Assembly: GCF_001612725.1 (NCBI RefSeq) | Contig: NZ_BDAZ01000020.1 | Span: 21,481 to 85,480, forward strand | Direction of reading: 5' to 3' | Source: Nocardia anaemiae NBRC 100462 | GTDB taxonomy: Bacteria; Actinomycetota; Actinomycetes; Mycobacteriales; Mycobacteriaceae | DNA: 64,000 nt | Shown here: piece after piece, positions 46,472-54,642 of the stretch | How positions within the stretch are numbered: position 1 is the first letter of the stretch | How the letters are laid out: every line of letters starts with the position of its first letter | Notes under the pieces: model-generated | Seen by the model: only the letters and a program-made list of their open reading frames with translations | Told to the model about the DNA's origin: nothing | Database searches by the model: none | Made by a program: the position numbers and the translations under genes

Positions 46472-46921
46472 TTACCGCTGCGGTAGAACGGATTCGTCGC
46501 CTTCCGAACGCGGGCCGCGGATGCGGCGGTCGGATTCGTCGATGCGAACATCGTTGATGCTGGCCTCGCGCCGCGACATCAGCCCTTCCTGCGTGAACTC
46601 CCACTGCTCGTTGCCGTAACTGCGCCACCACCGGCCCGATTCGTCATGCCATTCGTACTGGAAGCGGACCGCGATGCGATTGCCCTCGAATGCCCAGAGG
46701 TCTTTGCGCAGTGCGTAGCCATTTTCGATGGACCACTTTCGGGTGAGGAATTCGACGATGGCGGCGCGTCCGGTGAAGAACTCGTCGCGGTTGCGCCACA
46801 CCGAATCCTCGGTGTACGCGGCGGCGACGCGCTCGGGATCCCTGGTATTCCAGGCATTCTCGGCGGCCCGCACCTTTGCCCTGGCGGATTCCAGGTCGAA
46901 CAGCGGCAGCGGAGGTCGCAT
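46472..46921 (-). CDS. NTF2-like protein (DUF1348)
   Basis: 149 residues. [26 protein letters not shown] and [36 protein letters not shown] are typical of DUF1348 of the SnoaL/NTF2 superfamily. Cone-shaped small-molecule pocket; the substrate is unknown. Ribosome binding site GAGAAGGG. Downstream of, and probably co-transcribed with, the PNPOx-like and VOC genes. Confidence 0.88.
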   Translation of the reverse strand: MRPPLPLFDLESARAKVRAAENAWNTRDPERVAAAYTEDSVWRNRDEFFTGRAAIVEFLTRKWSIENGYALRKDLWAFEGNRIAVRFQYEWHDESGRWWRSYGNEQWEFTQEGLMSRREASINDVRIDESDRRIRGPRSEGDESVLPQR

Positions 46922-46947
46922 TGCAATTCCCTTCTCGGGTAACGGGG

Positions 46948-47835
46948 TCAGGGGTTGACCGGAGACAGTTCGGCGGGGCCCCAGCGGAGCTGGCCCGCGC
47001 CGGGTACTTCGATTACTTCCGTAATGGTGAAGTCGATCGAGCACTGAGCTCCGGCAGTGAAGGTTTCCGGCGCCCAGGACAATTCGGCGGTTCCGGTGAG
47101 TTGGAGGGTTCCGCCGGTGGTCCAGTCCGGGATCAGGATCCCGCAGCGTGGGTTCACCGCGATGTTCCCGAGTGTCATGAACATCGAATTGCCCTGGTAG
47201 TCCGGCCATCTCAGCCTGGTAGGTGAAAGTACCTGCAGGAAGCCGGGATTCCCGCCACGATGGGAGGCATCGGCATTGCCATCGGTATCCGCGGTGGCGA
47301 CGAAGAAGGTATCCGCCGCGGCGATCAGTGCACGCTGGCGCGCATCGAGGTCCGTGCCATGCCGGGGCGCTGGTGGATCGACACCGGGGCGATACGACTC
47401 GATCTGCCTGCGCGAGATGTACTTCGGACAGTTCGAATACACCTGATCGACGGTAATCCGCAGTCCCGTCTCCGTCGGGGCAGCCGAACCGTTGACGCGC
47501 ATTCGCCTGCGCCGCTCCGGCTGCAGCGCGATCATGCCGATCCGGACCGGACGAGTCAGCGTTTCGCGTAGCGGATCCCCGGCGGCCGGAGATGCGTCGA
47601 TCGCGATCGTCTCGGCATCGATGACGTGCACGAACCCCGGCGATCCGATCAACGAACCCGCCCACACCCGACCTGCCGGGTCCGCGGCCGCGATCACGAC
47701 CATCGGCTGCTGCGCCAGGAAGCCCGCCGCGATATCCGGGATGTCGGCGCGAATCATCCGCCCCACCCGATCGGCGATATGCGCCTGGCCCATTCGCCGC
47801 TGCACGGCGACCTCGCCCGAATGGAAGGGGGTCAT
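46948..47835 (-). CDS. pyridoxamine 5'-phosphate oxidase family (split-barrel flavin) protein
   Basis: 295 residues with two barrel-like halves: [20 protein letters not shown] in the first and [28 protein letters not shown] in the second, then [21 protein letters not shown], typical of FMN-binding PNPOx-like proteins. Y-S-N-C-P-K-Y-I is a further family feature. Enzymatic reaction unknown. Middle gene of a VOC/PNPOx/NTF2 operon read from the promoter at 48384-48412. Confidence 0.88.
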   Translation of the reverse strand: MTPFHSGEVAVQRRMGQAHIADRVGRMIRADIPDIAAGFLAQQPMVVIAAADPAGRVWAGSLIGSPGFVHVIDAETIAIDASPAAGDPLRETLTRPVRIGMIALQPERRRRMRVNGSAAPTETGLRITVDQVYSNCPKYISRRQIESYRPGVDPPAPRHGTDLDARQRALIAAADTFFVATADTDGNADASHRGGNPGFLQVLSPTRLRWPDYQGNSMFMTLGNIAVNPRCGILIPDWTTGGTLQLTGTAELSWAPETFTAGAQCSIDFTITEVIEVPGAGQLRWGPAELSPVNP

Positions 47836-47870
47836 CAGATCCTCCTGAACTGTTCGACAGCGCTACGGGC

Positions 47871-48332
47871 TCAGAAGAATCCGCACGTCGGGGCGGCACC
47901 GCTGGGTGCGGGAGCGGATTCGGCGCCCGTGGGCGCGTACACCTCGAGGCGGATGCCGTCCGGATCGGTGAAGAATATGCCGCCGGATGCGACGCCCTCG
48001 CCGTGCGCGACAACGCCGTCGTGGGCAAAACTCACCGAGAGTTCACGCAGCAGCGCCTCGATCGAGCGCACCTGTTCGATGGTGTCGACTTGGAACGAAA
48101 GATGATGCAGGCCAGGGATTTCGGTGGAAAACGTGCCATCGGACTGCTGCCAGAGGGTCAGCACCAGTTTGCCGTTCGCACCGAGGAAGGCCCAGCGCCT
48201 GTCGTCGTCGGTGCTGGCCGCGAGTTGCTCGAAACCGAATGCGCGGCGATAGAAATCCACCGATCGGTCCAAATCGGAGACATTCAGTCCGACATGTCCG
48301 GTGGCGAGCTGAGGCGCGATGGCTGTCGTCAT
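47871..48332 (-). CDS. VOC family dioxygenase/glyoxalase-like protein
   Basis: 153 residues. [25 protein letters not shown] and [14 protein letters not shown] give the two VOC modules with metal ligands His (GHVG), His (LHHLSFQ) and Glu (RLEVY). Likely a metal-dependent enzyme or a resistance protein. First gene of the operon, ribosome binding site AGGAGG. Divergent from the CGNR regulator. Confidence 0.9.
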   Translation of the reverse strand: MTTAIAPQLATGHVGLNVSDLDRSVDFYRRAFGFEQLAASTDDDRRWAFLGANGKLVLTLWQQSDGTFSTEIPGLHHLSFQVDTIEQVRSIEALLRELSVSFAHDGVVAHGEGVASGGIFFTDPDGIRLEVYAPTGAESAPAPSGAAPTCGFF

Positions 48333-48353
48333 GGTGATCCTCCTGGGAATTTG

Positions 48354-48440
48354 TAACTATTGTCTTGCGTTTGAACAGTTAGAAACATAACCCCGGCCGA
48401 CACCTGCGTCAACCTATAAAATCGAGTTAGCTAGTTAGAA
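48354..48440. promoter_or_regulatory. divergent promoters and AGTTA operator repeats between VOC and CGNR genes
   Basis: Minus strand: TTGACG (48407-48412), a 17-base spacer, then TATGTT (48384-48389), a near-consensus promoter for the VOC operon. Plus strand: TATAAA (48415-48420) is a -10 for the CGNR gene. AGTTAG-type boxes overlap both start regions: an imperfect dyad TAACTATT/AACAGTTA (48354-48381), and AGTTAG-CT-AGTTAG (48425-48438). The longer direct repeat AGTTAGAA occurs at 48377 and 48433. The layout fits a repressor acting on both promoters, most simply the CGNR protein. Confidence 0.65.
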
Positions 48441-48487
48441 CGGTGGTGGTTGCCGTGGAGGCGAAAGGGAGATCGTTACCCTCAGGT

Positions 48488-49003
48488 ATGCCCGATCCAC
48501 GCCCCCACCTCGGTGAACCGCTGGCGCTCGACCTGCTGAACACCCGGTGGAACCAGGACGGACCACAGGATCTGCTCACCGATGTCGCGGGCCTCGGCAT
48601 CTGGCTGGCCACCGCTGGACTCGACGATCGCGCGAAGGCGGACGAGCGCACCCTGCAGGCGGTACTGGCCGCCCGCACCGCCATCTACGACGTGGTGAAA
48701 CACGCCTCGCACGCCGCACTCAACGAGATACTCGACCACGGCCGGATCCGACGCACTCTGACCGATGCCGGTCCCGCCGATATGGTCGACGTACCCGAAA
48801 TCACCTGGCTCCCAGGCTGGTTGGCTGCCGACAATCTGCTGCGACTACTGGCCCAGGCACCCGACCGGATCCGCCAGTGCGCCCATCCGGACTGCGTGCT
48901 GTTCTTCTACGACACCTCGAAAAACGGCACCCGCCGCTGGCATTCGATGGCGACCTGCGGCAATCGCACCAAGGCCGCACGCCACTACGCGAAAAAGGGC
49001 TGA
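48488..49003 (+). CDS. CGNR zinc-finger regulator (ABATE domain)
   Basis: 171 residues from ATG 48488; GTG 48443 in the same frame would add 15. N-terminal ABATE domain (GEPLALDLLNTRW) for ligand sensing and C-terminal zinc finger C-A-H-P-D-C-V-L-F-F-Y-D-T-S with RRWHSMATCGNR, the family hallmark. Stress-response or antibiotic-biosynthesis regulator by family knowledge. Divergent from the VOC operon and its likely regulator. Confidence 0.88.
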   Translation: MPDPRPHLGEPLALDLLNTRWNQDGPQDLLTDVAGLGIWLATAGLDDRAKADERTLQAVLAARTAIYDVVKHASHAALNEILDHGRIRRTLTDAGPADMVDVPEITWLPGWLAADNLLRLLAQAPDRIRQCAHPDCVLFFYDTSKNGTRRWHSMATCGNRTKAARHYAKKG

Positions 49004-49005
49004 GC

Positions 49006-50202
49006 TCAGAAGAGTTCGTCGAGCAGTCGGTAGTAGTCCAGTCGGCGCCGGTCCGGCTCGGCGAGCCCGTAGGCAGCGTAGAACGCGCTCAGTTCGTCGG
49101 CATCGAAGTCTTCGCGCAGATCGCGATCGACCAGCGCCAGATCGCGGTATCGATCCGCGACACCCAAGCCGCCCACGTCGATCAGCAGACCACCGGCCAG
49201 GACATTGGACGGGGTGAAATCACCATGCGCGACAACGAGATCCTCGTCCGGCGGACGTTCGGCGAGCAGTCGCTGGTAAATCTGTTCCGGCGTCGAGCCT
49301 CGATTGTCGTCGTCGAAGTCGTCGACAACGACCAAACCCTCGAGCACACGGCGCCGCGCCTGGGCCAGCATGACATCCAATCCGGCGTCGAACGGACACT
49401 CGGCGACGGGAATGTCGTGCAGACGCCGCAGCAGCCCGCCCATGACCGCACCCACCGATGCTGTCGGCTCAGCGGCCAGACTCGGCAGTCCCGCGTCGGC
49501 GAGAACCAGCACATCCTCTTCGAAAACAGCGACGCGCGGAACCTGAATCTCCTTGTCCCGCAACCAATTCAGCCGGGCAAGCTCGGCCGCGGCCCTCGGT
49601 CCCCGCTTGACCCAGTACGCGCCGTCGACGTGCGCGACATCGCCGCTCATCCCCTCGTGTTCCTCCGACCAGGCGGGATGGTCACCCAGCACCGCGGCGA
49701 CCCTCGGCGGCAAGGTCGTCGGCAGATCGTCGAGGAGGTCGAGGGTGGTGCGCGTGGATTCGATCAGCTCGGCGTCTCCCTCGACGACGCGCAGTTTCAA
49801 TGCCTCGGTCAGCCGCGCCCTGGCCTCGGACAGTCTGCCCTGTTCGGCGAGGGCTTTGCCCAAATGCTGCAGCGCGAAGGAGAGCACCTCGGAGTCGCTG
49901 GCACGGTCCACGGCTCGGCGATATAGCGTTTCGGCGGTGACAGTGTCACCCCAGTAGCGATAGACATCGCCGAGATTGATCCAGACCGACGTCCGGCGAT
50001 AGTCGCTATCCGCGAGTTCCAGGGCGCGATCGAGGTGATCGAGAGCCTCGGCGTAGCGGCCGAGCAGCATCAGCTCGATGCCGATCTTGCGGAATTCGGC
50101 GAAGTCGACCGGTCGCGCGGCCGCGACCCGAGCGGCCAGCTCCCCGTGATCAGTGGGGATCATGCGCAGCCGCTCGTCGAAGCGGTATCCGTGGTCGGTC
50201 AC
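49006..50202 (-). CDS. fusion of a TPR domain and an aminoglycoside-phosphotransferase-like kinase
   Basis: 398 residues from GTG 50202. Residues about 30-125 form tetratricopeptide repeats (GRYAEALDHLDRALELADSD, NLGDVYRYWGDTVTAETLYRRAV, HLGKALAEQGRLSEARARL). From about 165 onward comes an APH-fold kinase: AYWVKRG, the Brenner motif HGDFTPSNVL and the metal-binding LIDVGGLGVADRYRDLAL. The Asp of the second motif is D-V-G. APH domains alone phosphorylate drugs, sugars or nucleosides; attaching TPRs suggests a protein partner. It ends 2 bases after the convergent CGNR stop. Substrate unknown. Confidence 0.82.
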   Translation of the reverse strand: MTDHGYRFDERLRMIPTDHGELAARVAAARPVDFAEFRKIGIELMLLGRYAEALDHLDRALELADSDYRRTSVWINLGDVYRYWGDTVTAETLYRRAVDRASDSEVLSFALQHLGKALAEQGRLSEARARLTEALKLRVVEGDAELIESTRTTLDLLDDLPTTLPPRVAAVLGDHPAWSEEHEGMSGDVAHVDGAYWVKRGPRAAAELARLNWLRDKEIQVPRVAVFEEDVLVLADAGLPSLAAEPTASVGAVMGGLLRRLHDIPVAECPFDAGLDVMLAQARRRVLEGLVVVDDFDDDNRGSTPEQIYQRLLAERPPDEDLVVAHGDFTPSNVLAGGLLIDVGGLGVADRYRDLALVDRDLREDFDADELSAFYAAYGLAEPDRRRLDYYRLLDELF

Positions 50203-50275
50203 CGCTGCGCCGCGCTGCCGCTCGGCTCCGCCGTGACCGGCGATGCTGCGTTCATCGTGCCCTCGCTGCGGTGCA

Positions 50276-50470
50276 TCACCAGCGTGATCTCGGTACGTCG
50301 AAGTCGGCGCAGAGCGCCCGCCACACGTCACGCGGATCGATGCCCGCCTCGATGGCGGCGGCGCCCGTCCGCCCACCCAATGCCGGGATGGTGTGGTCCC
50401 TGAGCAGCGCATCGCCGCGGGCCACACCGAACTCGGTGTGCAACAGCTCCTGGAACTCCGTCAACCGCAC
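50276..50470 (-). CDS. DUF3046 protein (Rv2738c-like)
   Basis: 64 residues from GTG 50470: V-R-L-T-E-F-Q-E-L-L then ALGGRTGAAAIEAGIDPRDV and ending in the acidic D-F-D-V-P. Matches the small actinobacterial family found next to recA (Rv2738c). Function unknown. Here it is 6.6 kb from recA. Confidence 0.88.
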   Translation of the reverse strand: MRLTEFQELLHTEFGVARGDALLRDHTIPALGGRTGAAAIEAGIDPRDVWRALCADFDVPRSRW

Positions 50471-50556
50471 CGTATTCAAGATACTCGCGCCGATGCGGCC
50501 GTTCACTCGGGCCGTTCGATTGCCCTCAGCGCCGATGATCCCGGGCGAACGGGCGA

Positions 50557-51717
50557 CTAGTGGGTCCGCACGCTGAGCACGTCGCGGCAGATGCGGATCG
50601 GGTCGGCGACTTCCGCGATACCCGCGGCCGCTCGTCGCGCCGCGTCCCGATAGTCGGGCGTATCGAGCACGTCCAGGACCGCGGAACGTACCGCATCGGC
50701 GGTCAGCGGGCGGACCAGAATCGAACTGCCTTGGCGGGCAGCGCGATTGGCCAGTTCCCACTGGTCGCCACCACCGGGGACCGTCACGATCGGCACACCC
50801 GCGAGCAGGGATTTCGCGAGCAGACCGTGGCCACCGCCACCAACCACAACCGAGGAGTGGGTGAGCAGTTCGTCTTGACGGCCGAGTCCGGCGGTAGCCC
50901 ACGGCGGCAGATCGGCAGGCGGGGTATCGAGCATGGAAATTGCCACCCGAACACCTGCTCCATCCAGCGCGGCCAGCACGGTTTCGACCATGCCCGCGAC
51001 CCCGGTGTGCGCGGTGGACGGTGCCACCATGACCAGCGGCTCGTCACCGGGCGGTGGTTCGAGGATTTTCGGAGTGGGCTCCCACAGCAGCGGGCCGACT
51101 ATGTGGGTGTGCTCGGGCCAATCGGGGCGCGGCACCTCGAGCGCGGGCAGGGTGGCGATCAGGCGTACGGCGGGGCCCGGGTCGACGGCGGGCAGTCCGA
51201 CGCTTTCGCGGGCCTGCTCGCGCTGACGCACACCATTGCGGATGGCGCGGGCGGTCATGGTGCGCAACATGCCGTCACGCAGGCGACCGCGCACCCCCGC
51301 CCCAGGTGCGAGGCCACTTCCGATGGGCGGCAAGGCTTTCGACGGCAGATACAGCGGATGCGGTGACAGCTCGACCCACGGCACCCCGAGTCGCTCGGCA
51401 GCCATCCCGCCACCAGCGGTCAGCACATCCGACACCACGAGTTCGGGGAGCATCGCGCTCAGATCGGGCAGGATTTCGGTCGAAATATGCGCCGCACGCT
51501 CATGAATGCGCTGACCGGCATCGCTATCGTCGTCGACCGTGCGCGGCGCCAGCCCCTTGAGTCTGCGCACCGCGATACCCGCCCGCTTGGCGGCGTCGAA
51601 CCAACGCGGTCCCGTGAACAGCACCGGATCGTCACCGGCGGCCAGGAACCGTTCGCACAGCGCCAGCGCCGGAAACGCATGGCCGGGATCCGGCCCGGCA
51701 ACAACGGCAACACGCAT
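50557..51717 (-). CDS. glycosyltransferase, GT-B/UGT-like (Rv2739c-like)
   Basis: 386 residues from ATG 51717. N-terminal GPDPGHAFPALALCERFLAAG and C-terminal donor-binding region VVGGGGHGLLAKSLLAGVPIVTVPGGGDQWELANRAARQG (cited in parts), the GT1 pattern with H-G and the P-x-x-x-D-Q. Likely glycosylates a lipid or secondary metabolite. Conserved next to DUF3046 in mycobacteria. Confidence 0.9.
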   Translation of the reverse strand: MRVAVVAGPDPGHAFPALALCERFLAAGDDPVLFTGPRWFDAAKRAGIAVRRLKGLAPRTVDDDSDAGQRIHERAAHISTEILPDLSAMLPELVVSDVLTAGGGMAAERLGVPWVELSPHPLYLPSKALPPIGSGLAPGAGVRGRLRDGMLRTMTARAIRNGVRQREQARESVGLPAVDPGPAVRLIATLPALEVPRPDWPEHTHIVGPLLWEPTPKILEPPPGDEPLVMVAPSTAHTGVAGMVETVLAALDGAGVRVAISMLDTPPADLPPWATAGLGRQDELLTHSSVVVGGGGHGLLAKSLLAGVPIVTVPGGGDQWELANRAARQGSSILVRPLTADAVRSAVLDVLDTPDYRDAARRAAAGIAEVADPIRICRDVLSVRTH

Positions 51718-51798
51718 GCGGCCAGCCTGCCACATCGATCTGGGCCAACCGATTTCAACACTTCCCCACCCATCCGTTACCCTTGCTCAGCAACACCG

Positions 51799-51883
51799 GT
51801 CCGGGTGGCGGAATGGCAGACGCGCTAGCTTGAGGTGCTAGTGCCCTTTATCGGGCGTGGGGGTTCAAGTCCCCCTCCGGACA
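51799..51883 (+). tRNA. tRNA-Leu (anticodon GAG)
   Basis: 85 bases. Acceptor stem GTCCGGG/TCCGGAC with discriminator A, anticodon stem CTAGC/GCTAG around loop TTGAGGT (anticodon GAG), a long class II variable arm (GTGCCC...GGGCGT) and T-arm GGGGGTTCAAGTCCCCC. The CCA end is not encoded. Directly followed by an integrated element whose integrase gene lies 0.6 kb away, so the 3' end of this tRNA is the probable attachment site. Confidence 0.97.
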
Positions 51884-52085
51884 CAGAGCTGTGGCATTTA
51901 TGCCCCAAAAACCGGGTCCGGGCATCGCCTGGACACTCTGTTCTGGTCGTACACCGCCACCTGCGGGTTTGCTCCGTTTGGTGGTGGTCGATGTGACCGA
52001 TGACACAGTATCTCCGCTGATCCCTTCCTTCTCCTCCATAGGGCTCGTCGGCGGCGATGGCTGCGGAATCGGTGCCGGTCTGCCG

Positions 52086-52448
52086 ATGGCGACCGTGGAG
52101 CAACCACCGGCACACACCGCGGTGTACAGCGTACGGCCGGTCGACACCAACGGGCGCGTGGTCGACAAAGCCGTTCTGCGAGCGCTGGATTGGCACCCCG
52201 GTGACCTCCTGTCCTGGCGGATCGCTGCGGGGCTGATCGTGATCACCCGCCCCGGCTACGGCCGCCGCGGGATCACCAAGCATGGGCATCTATCCCTGCC
52301 CGCCCATGCACGACGCGCCGCAGGCATCCAGCATCACGACCGGGTCCTGTTGGCCGCCGATCCTGATCAACGCCTGCTGGTGGTTTTCCCACCGCATGTC
52401 CTCGACGAGATGGCCGCTCGCCGCTTCTGCGAGGGGGTGGGCCGATGA
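52086..52448 (+). CDS. AbrB/SpoVT-like DNA-binding protein linked to the integrase
   Basis: 120 residues from ATG 52086 (the open frame starts earlier at 51891). The stretch YSVRPVDTNGRVVDKAVLRAL and, later, GITKHGHLSLPAHARRAAGI with DRVLLAADPDQRLLVVFPP resemble swapped-hairpin AbrB folds in two copies. The stop overlaps the integrase start (ATGA), so the two are made together. Likely an accessory or directionality factor or regulator of the integrase (inference). Confidence 0.7.
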   Translation: MATVEQPPAHTAVYSVRPVDTNGRVVDKAVLRALDWHPGDLLSWRIAAGLIVITRPGYGRRGITKHGHLSLPAHARRAAGIQHHDRVLLAADPDQRLLVVFPPHVLDEMAARRFCEGVGR

Positions 52449-53500
52449 GCGCGCGCAGCGACGCCGACATCGCCGCCGTCAGGATGATGATGGACCGGCT
52501 CAATCTCACCGTCGCCCAGATCAGCGACGACACTCCTCCGGCCACGAGCGTCCCGACCTTCGGTGACTACATCCCTGCCGTCCGGGACAGCATGCCCGCG
52601 AGCCGGACTCGCGACCACTACCAGACATACTGGACGAAGATTCTTGCCCAGCCGGGGTGGGCCGACCGGGCATTGAACGAGCCGACTCCCGTGGAGTTGC
52701 AGGGGCTGTGCGAGGTGATCAAGACCCAGCGACTGATCCGCCGCAACGGGCGCGACGGACGGGAAGTCGTCCGCCACGTCATCGACGCGCTGCGCCGCGT
52801 CTACAAGCACGCCGAAGACAACCGGATCATCGACCCGCGCGACAACCCGGCCGCGAGGCTGACCAAACCCCGGCGCACTCGATCCAATCGGCGCGCGCTC
52901 CCCGAAGACATCCTCACCGAGATCAACCGCGTCGCCGCTACCACCGGCAACGACCCGCAGCTCGACACCCTGCTGCTGCGCCTGCACACCGAAACCGCCT
53001 GCCGCCGTGGCGGTGCGCTGGCCTTACGTCCCCAAGATCTCGATCCCGTGCAGTCGGTGATTCTCTTACGGGAGAAGGGCGGCACCGAACTGTGGCAGCC
53101 GGTCTCCCCCACACTGATGCGCGCGCTGTGCCGCCACGCCGAACAACGCGGAGCCGCACCGAACGAGCAACTGCTGCGTACACGCAACGGCAAGCCCATC
53201 ACTCGCCGTCGCTACAACTACCTGTTCGAGCGCCTCGGCCGATATCTGCCCTGGGTCATCACCCACGGCATCTCCATCCACTGGCTGCGCCACACCACAA
53301 CCACCTGGGTCGAGCGCCACTACGGCGGCGCGACCGCACGCGAATTCGCCCGCCATGCCCTCGGCAGCGCCGGACCCACCGGCGTCTACACCACGGCAAC
53401 AATCAACGAAGTCGCATCCGCCCTCGCCCACCTCACCGGGGAACCCCACCCCCTTGCCACAACGGACACGCCAGCAAAGAAGAACCATATGACGACATAA
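52445..53500 (+). CDS. tyrosine site-specific integrase
   Basis: 351 residues. N-terminal SAM-like core-binding domain (FGDYIPAVRDSMPASRTRDHYQTYW, quoted as FGDYIPAV), catalytic domain with Arg in TETACRRGGAL, H-x-x-R as HWLRHTT, His in RHALGSAG and nucleophile Tyr in GVYTTA. All catalytic residues are present, so it should be active. It is 0.6 kb from tRNA-Leu and transcribed away from it. Confidence 0.95.
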   Translation: MSARSDADIAAVRMMMDRLNLTVAQISDDTPPATSVPTFGDYIPAVRDSMPASRTRDHYQTYWTKILAQPGWADRALNEPTPVELQGLCEVIKTQRLIRRNGRDGREVVRHVIDALRRVYKHAEDNRIIDPRDNPAARLTKPRRTRSNRRALPEDILTEINRVAATTGNDPQLDTLLLRLHTETACRRGGALALRPQDLDPVQSVILLREKGGTELWQPVSPTLMRALCRHAEQRGAAPNEQLLRTRNGKPITRRRYNYLFERLGRYLPWVITHGISIHWLRHTTTTWVERHYGGATAREFARHALGSAGPTGVYTTATINEVASALAHLTGEPHPLATTDTPAKKNHMTT

Positions 53501-53511
53501 AGACGGAGTCA

Positions 53512-53596
53512 GGCAGATTGTCTGCCCCGAGGCCGGCGATAGCCACTGGGACGAACTCTTCGACATTGGTCCACAACGAATGCCGGTCCTCGGGGC
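53512..53596. other. adjacent stem-loops after the integrase gene
   Basis: Small hairpin GGCAGA-TTG-TCTGCC, overlapping by 3 bases a larger one: left arm GCCCCGAGG-CCGGC (53524-53537), right arm GCCGG-T-CCTCGGGGC (53582-53596), 44-base loop with further internal pairing. The overlap means the two are alternatives. Could be a terminator pair, a small RNA or a DNA structure such as an origin of transfer. Confidence 0.5.
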
Positions 53597-53831
53597 GACC
53601 CCGGGATATGCGCTGCCCGATCCGGGTTTCGAGCATCACCCACCGCGCCCACCGCGCCCACCGCGGGCAGTTCACCGGCGCGACCTCACCCATGGCAGAC
53701 CCGTTTCGAGCGGCGCTTCCAGCCGCTCCCAACAATCGGCCCCCAGGGCTTCGTTTCACCGATCGAGCAGGAGCCATAAGCGCGACAACATTGCGGTCTG
53801 GGCCATGTGCAGCTGGATCGCCCGAATCCGC

Positions 53832-53887
53832 CTCAGCCCTCAGCCCTCAGCCCTCAGCCCTCAGCCCTCAGCCCTCAGCCCTCAGCC
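53832..53887 (+). repeat. tandem heptamer CTCAGCC x 8
   Basis: Eight perfect copies with no spacer, immediately followed by AGGAAGGGA and ATG 53902. Heptamers shift the frame on each gain or loss and alter promoter-to-gene spacing, so copy number could change expression of the downstream gene. Confidence 0.95.
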
Positions 53888-54033
53888 AGGAAGGGACACC
53901 AATGCATCAGCACGCCAATACCTCTCGACAGCGGGTCGCTGAAGGTGTTGGATACCTCACAGAGCTTTCGTTGCAGGTACCAGCACCACAACCGCGCCGC
54001 TACAGCGCGACGGCTTGGGAGGGGGTCCCCCGC

Positions 54034-54642
54034 ATGGACATCGACCTCACGTGTCCACACTGCCGCCAGCTCGACTCGGTTCAGAGTGTGCCCGCGTTGA
54101 ATGCGGATGGTGTGTCGACCAGTTCCGGAACGGACGTCTATTCCGGCGTTGGTGTAGCTTCAACCGGCCTGGTCCCGGTGTTCGGTACTGCCACGGTTGA
54201 GCGCACGCACACCACATCACTTGCACGGAGTCTGGCCCGCGAGCCCGCACGTACTCCAGCCGGGCGCCTGACCTTCTTTGCGCTTGTGCTGCTGTTGCCA
54301 GCGATGTGCTGGATCGTTCCGGCAATCATCTCGGTCGCCGATCCGTATCCCGGAGTATCGCGATCGGTCGCGGCTCTTTCCACCGTGATCTTCTTCGTGG
54401 TCCTGACAACGCCTGGCGGCCTCCTGCTCAGCGTCGCTGTACGTCGTATTCGCCGCAACGGGAAGATCGTACGAGGACGTCGACGCGCTCACGCCGTATG
54501 GCAAGCCGGTTTCTACTGCCATCGATGCGGTGTCGCGTTCTGGCCCTTCTCGCCAGCACCGGGCATCCCTTCACGACAAGCCTTCGCGCCGCAGCACTTC
54601 CGGTGGTTCGTGTGGAACGCCGGTGGTTACGCCAGCGCCTGA
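54034..54642 (+). CDS. membrane protein with two zinc ribbons
   Basis: 202 residues from ATG 54034, 8 bases after GGGAGGGGG. ATG 53902 (ribosome binding site AGGAAGGGA) would add 44 residues that look non-coding. N-terminal ribbon CPHCRQLDSVQSVPAL with the S-T-S-S-G-T repeat-like stretch of a family common in actinobacteria and their phages. Two transmembrane helices (LTFFALVLLLPAMCWIVPAI and VAALSTVIFFVVLTTPGGLL), then a second ribbon C-H-R-C near residue 175 (only one C-x-x-C pair is visible there). Function unknown. Confidence 0.6.
   Translation: MDIDLTCPHCRQLDSVQSVPALNADGVSTSSGTDVYSGVGVASTGLVPVFGTATVERTHTTSLARSLAREPARTPAGRLTFFALVLLLPAMCWIVPAIISVADPYPGVSRSVAALSTVIFFVVLTTPGGLLLSVAVRRIRRNGKIVRGRRRAHAVWQAGFYCHRCGVAFWPFSPAPGIPSRQAFAPQHFRWFVWNAGGYASA

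Larger units (their letters stand above)
53501..54033. other. 533-base structured, repeat-rich non-coding tract
   Basis: No gene I can support, despite open frames in both directions. It holds, in order: a perfect hairpin GGCAGA-TTG-TCTGCC (53512-53526); a 14-bp stem with one bulge (53524-53596); three copies of a CCACCGCGC-type nonamer (about 53638-53665); the heptamer array (53832-53887); and a ribosome binding site AGGAAGGGA before ATG 53902. The ATG at 53902 opens an in-frame upstream extension of the zinc-ribbon gene. Confidence 0.6.

Noticed and set aside
51910..51945. Possible duplicated tRNA acceptor (GTCCGGG...CTGGACA) just after tRNA-Leu
   Set aside because: Only the 7-base ends resemble the tRNA, with mismatches and no T-arm between. 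Most likely chance in GC-rich DNA, not a second attachment site.
53433..53777. 114-codon minus-strand frame with W-A-R-W-A-R-W repeats after the integrase
   Set aside because: The repeats come from the nonamer CCACCGCGC and the frame crosses the stem-loops; no ribosome binding site or homologous pattern.
53832..53887. CRISPR array
   Set aside because: The units are 7 bases with no spacers; a simple tandem repeat. No cas genes are nearby and no CRISPR-like array occurs in the window.
52657..54642. Long open frame of 661 codons through the integrase and beyond
   Set aside because: Its first part is the +1 shadow of the integrase and its middle is Pro/Ser/Arg-rich nonsense from repeats. Only the last 200 codons, from ATG 54034, look like protein.
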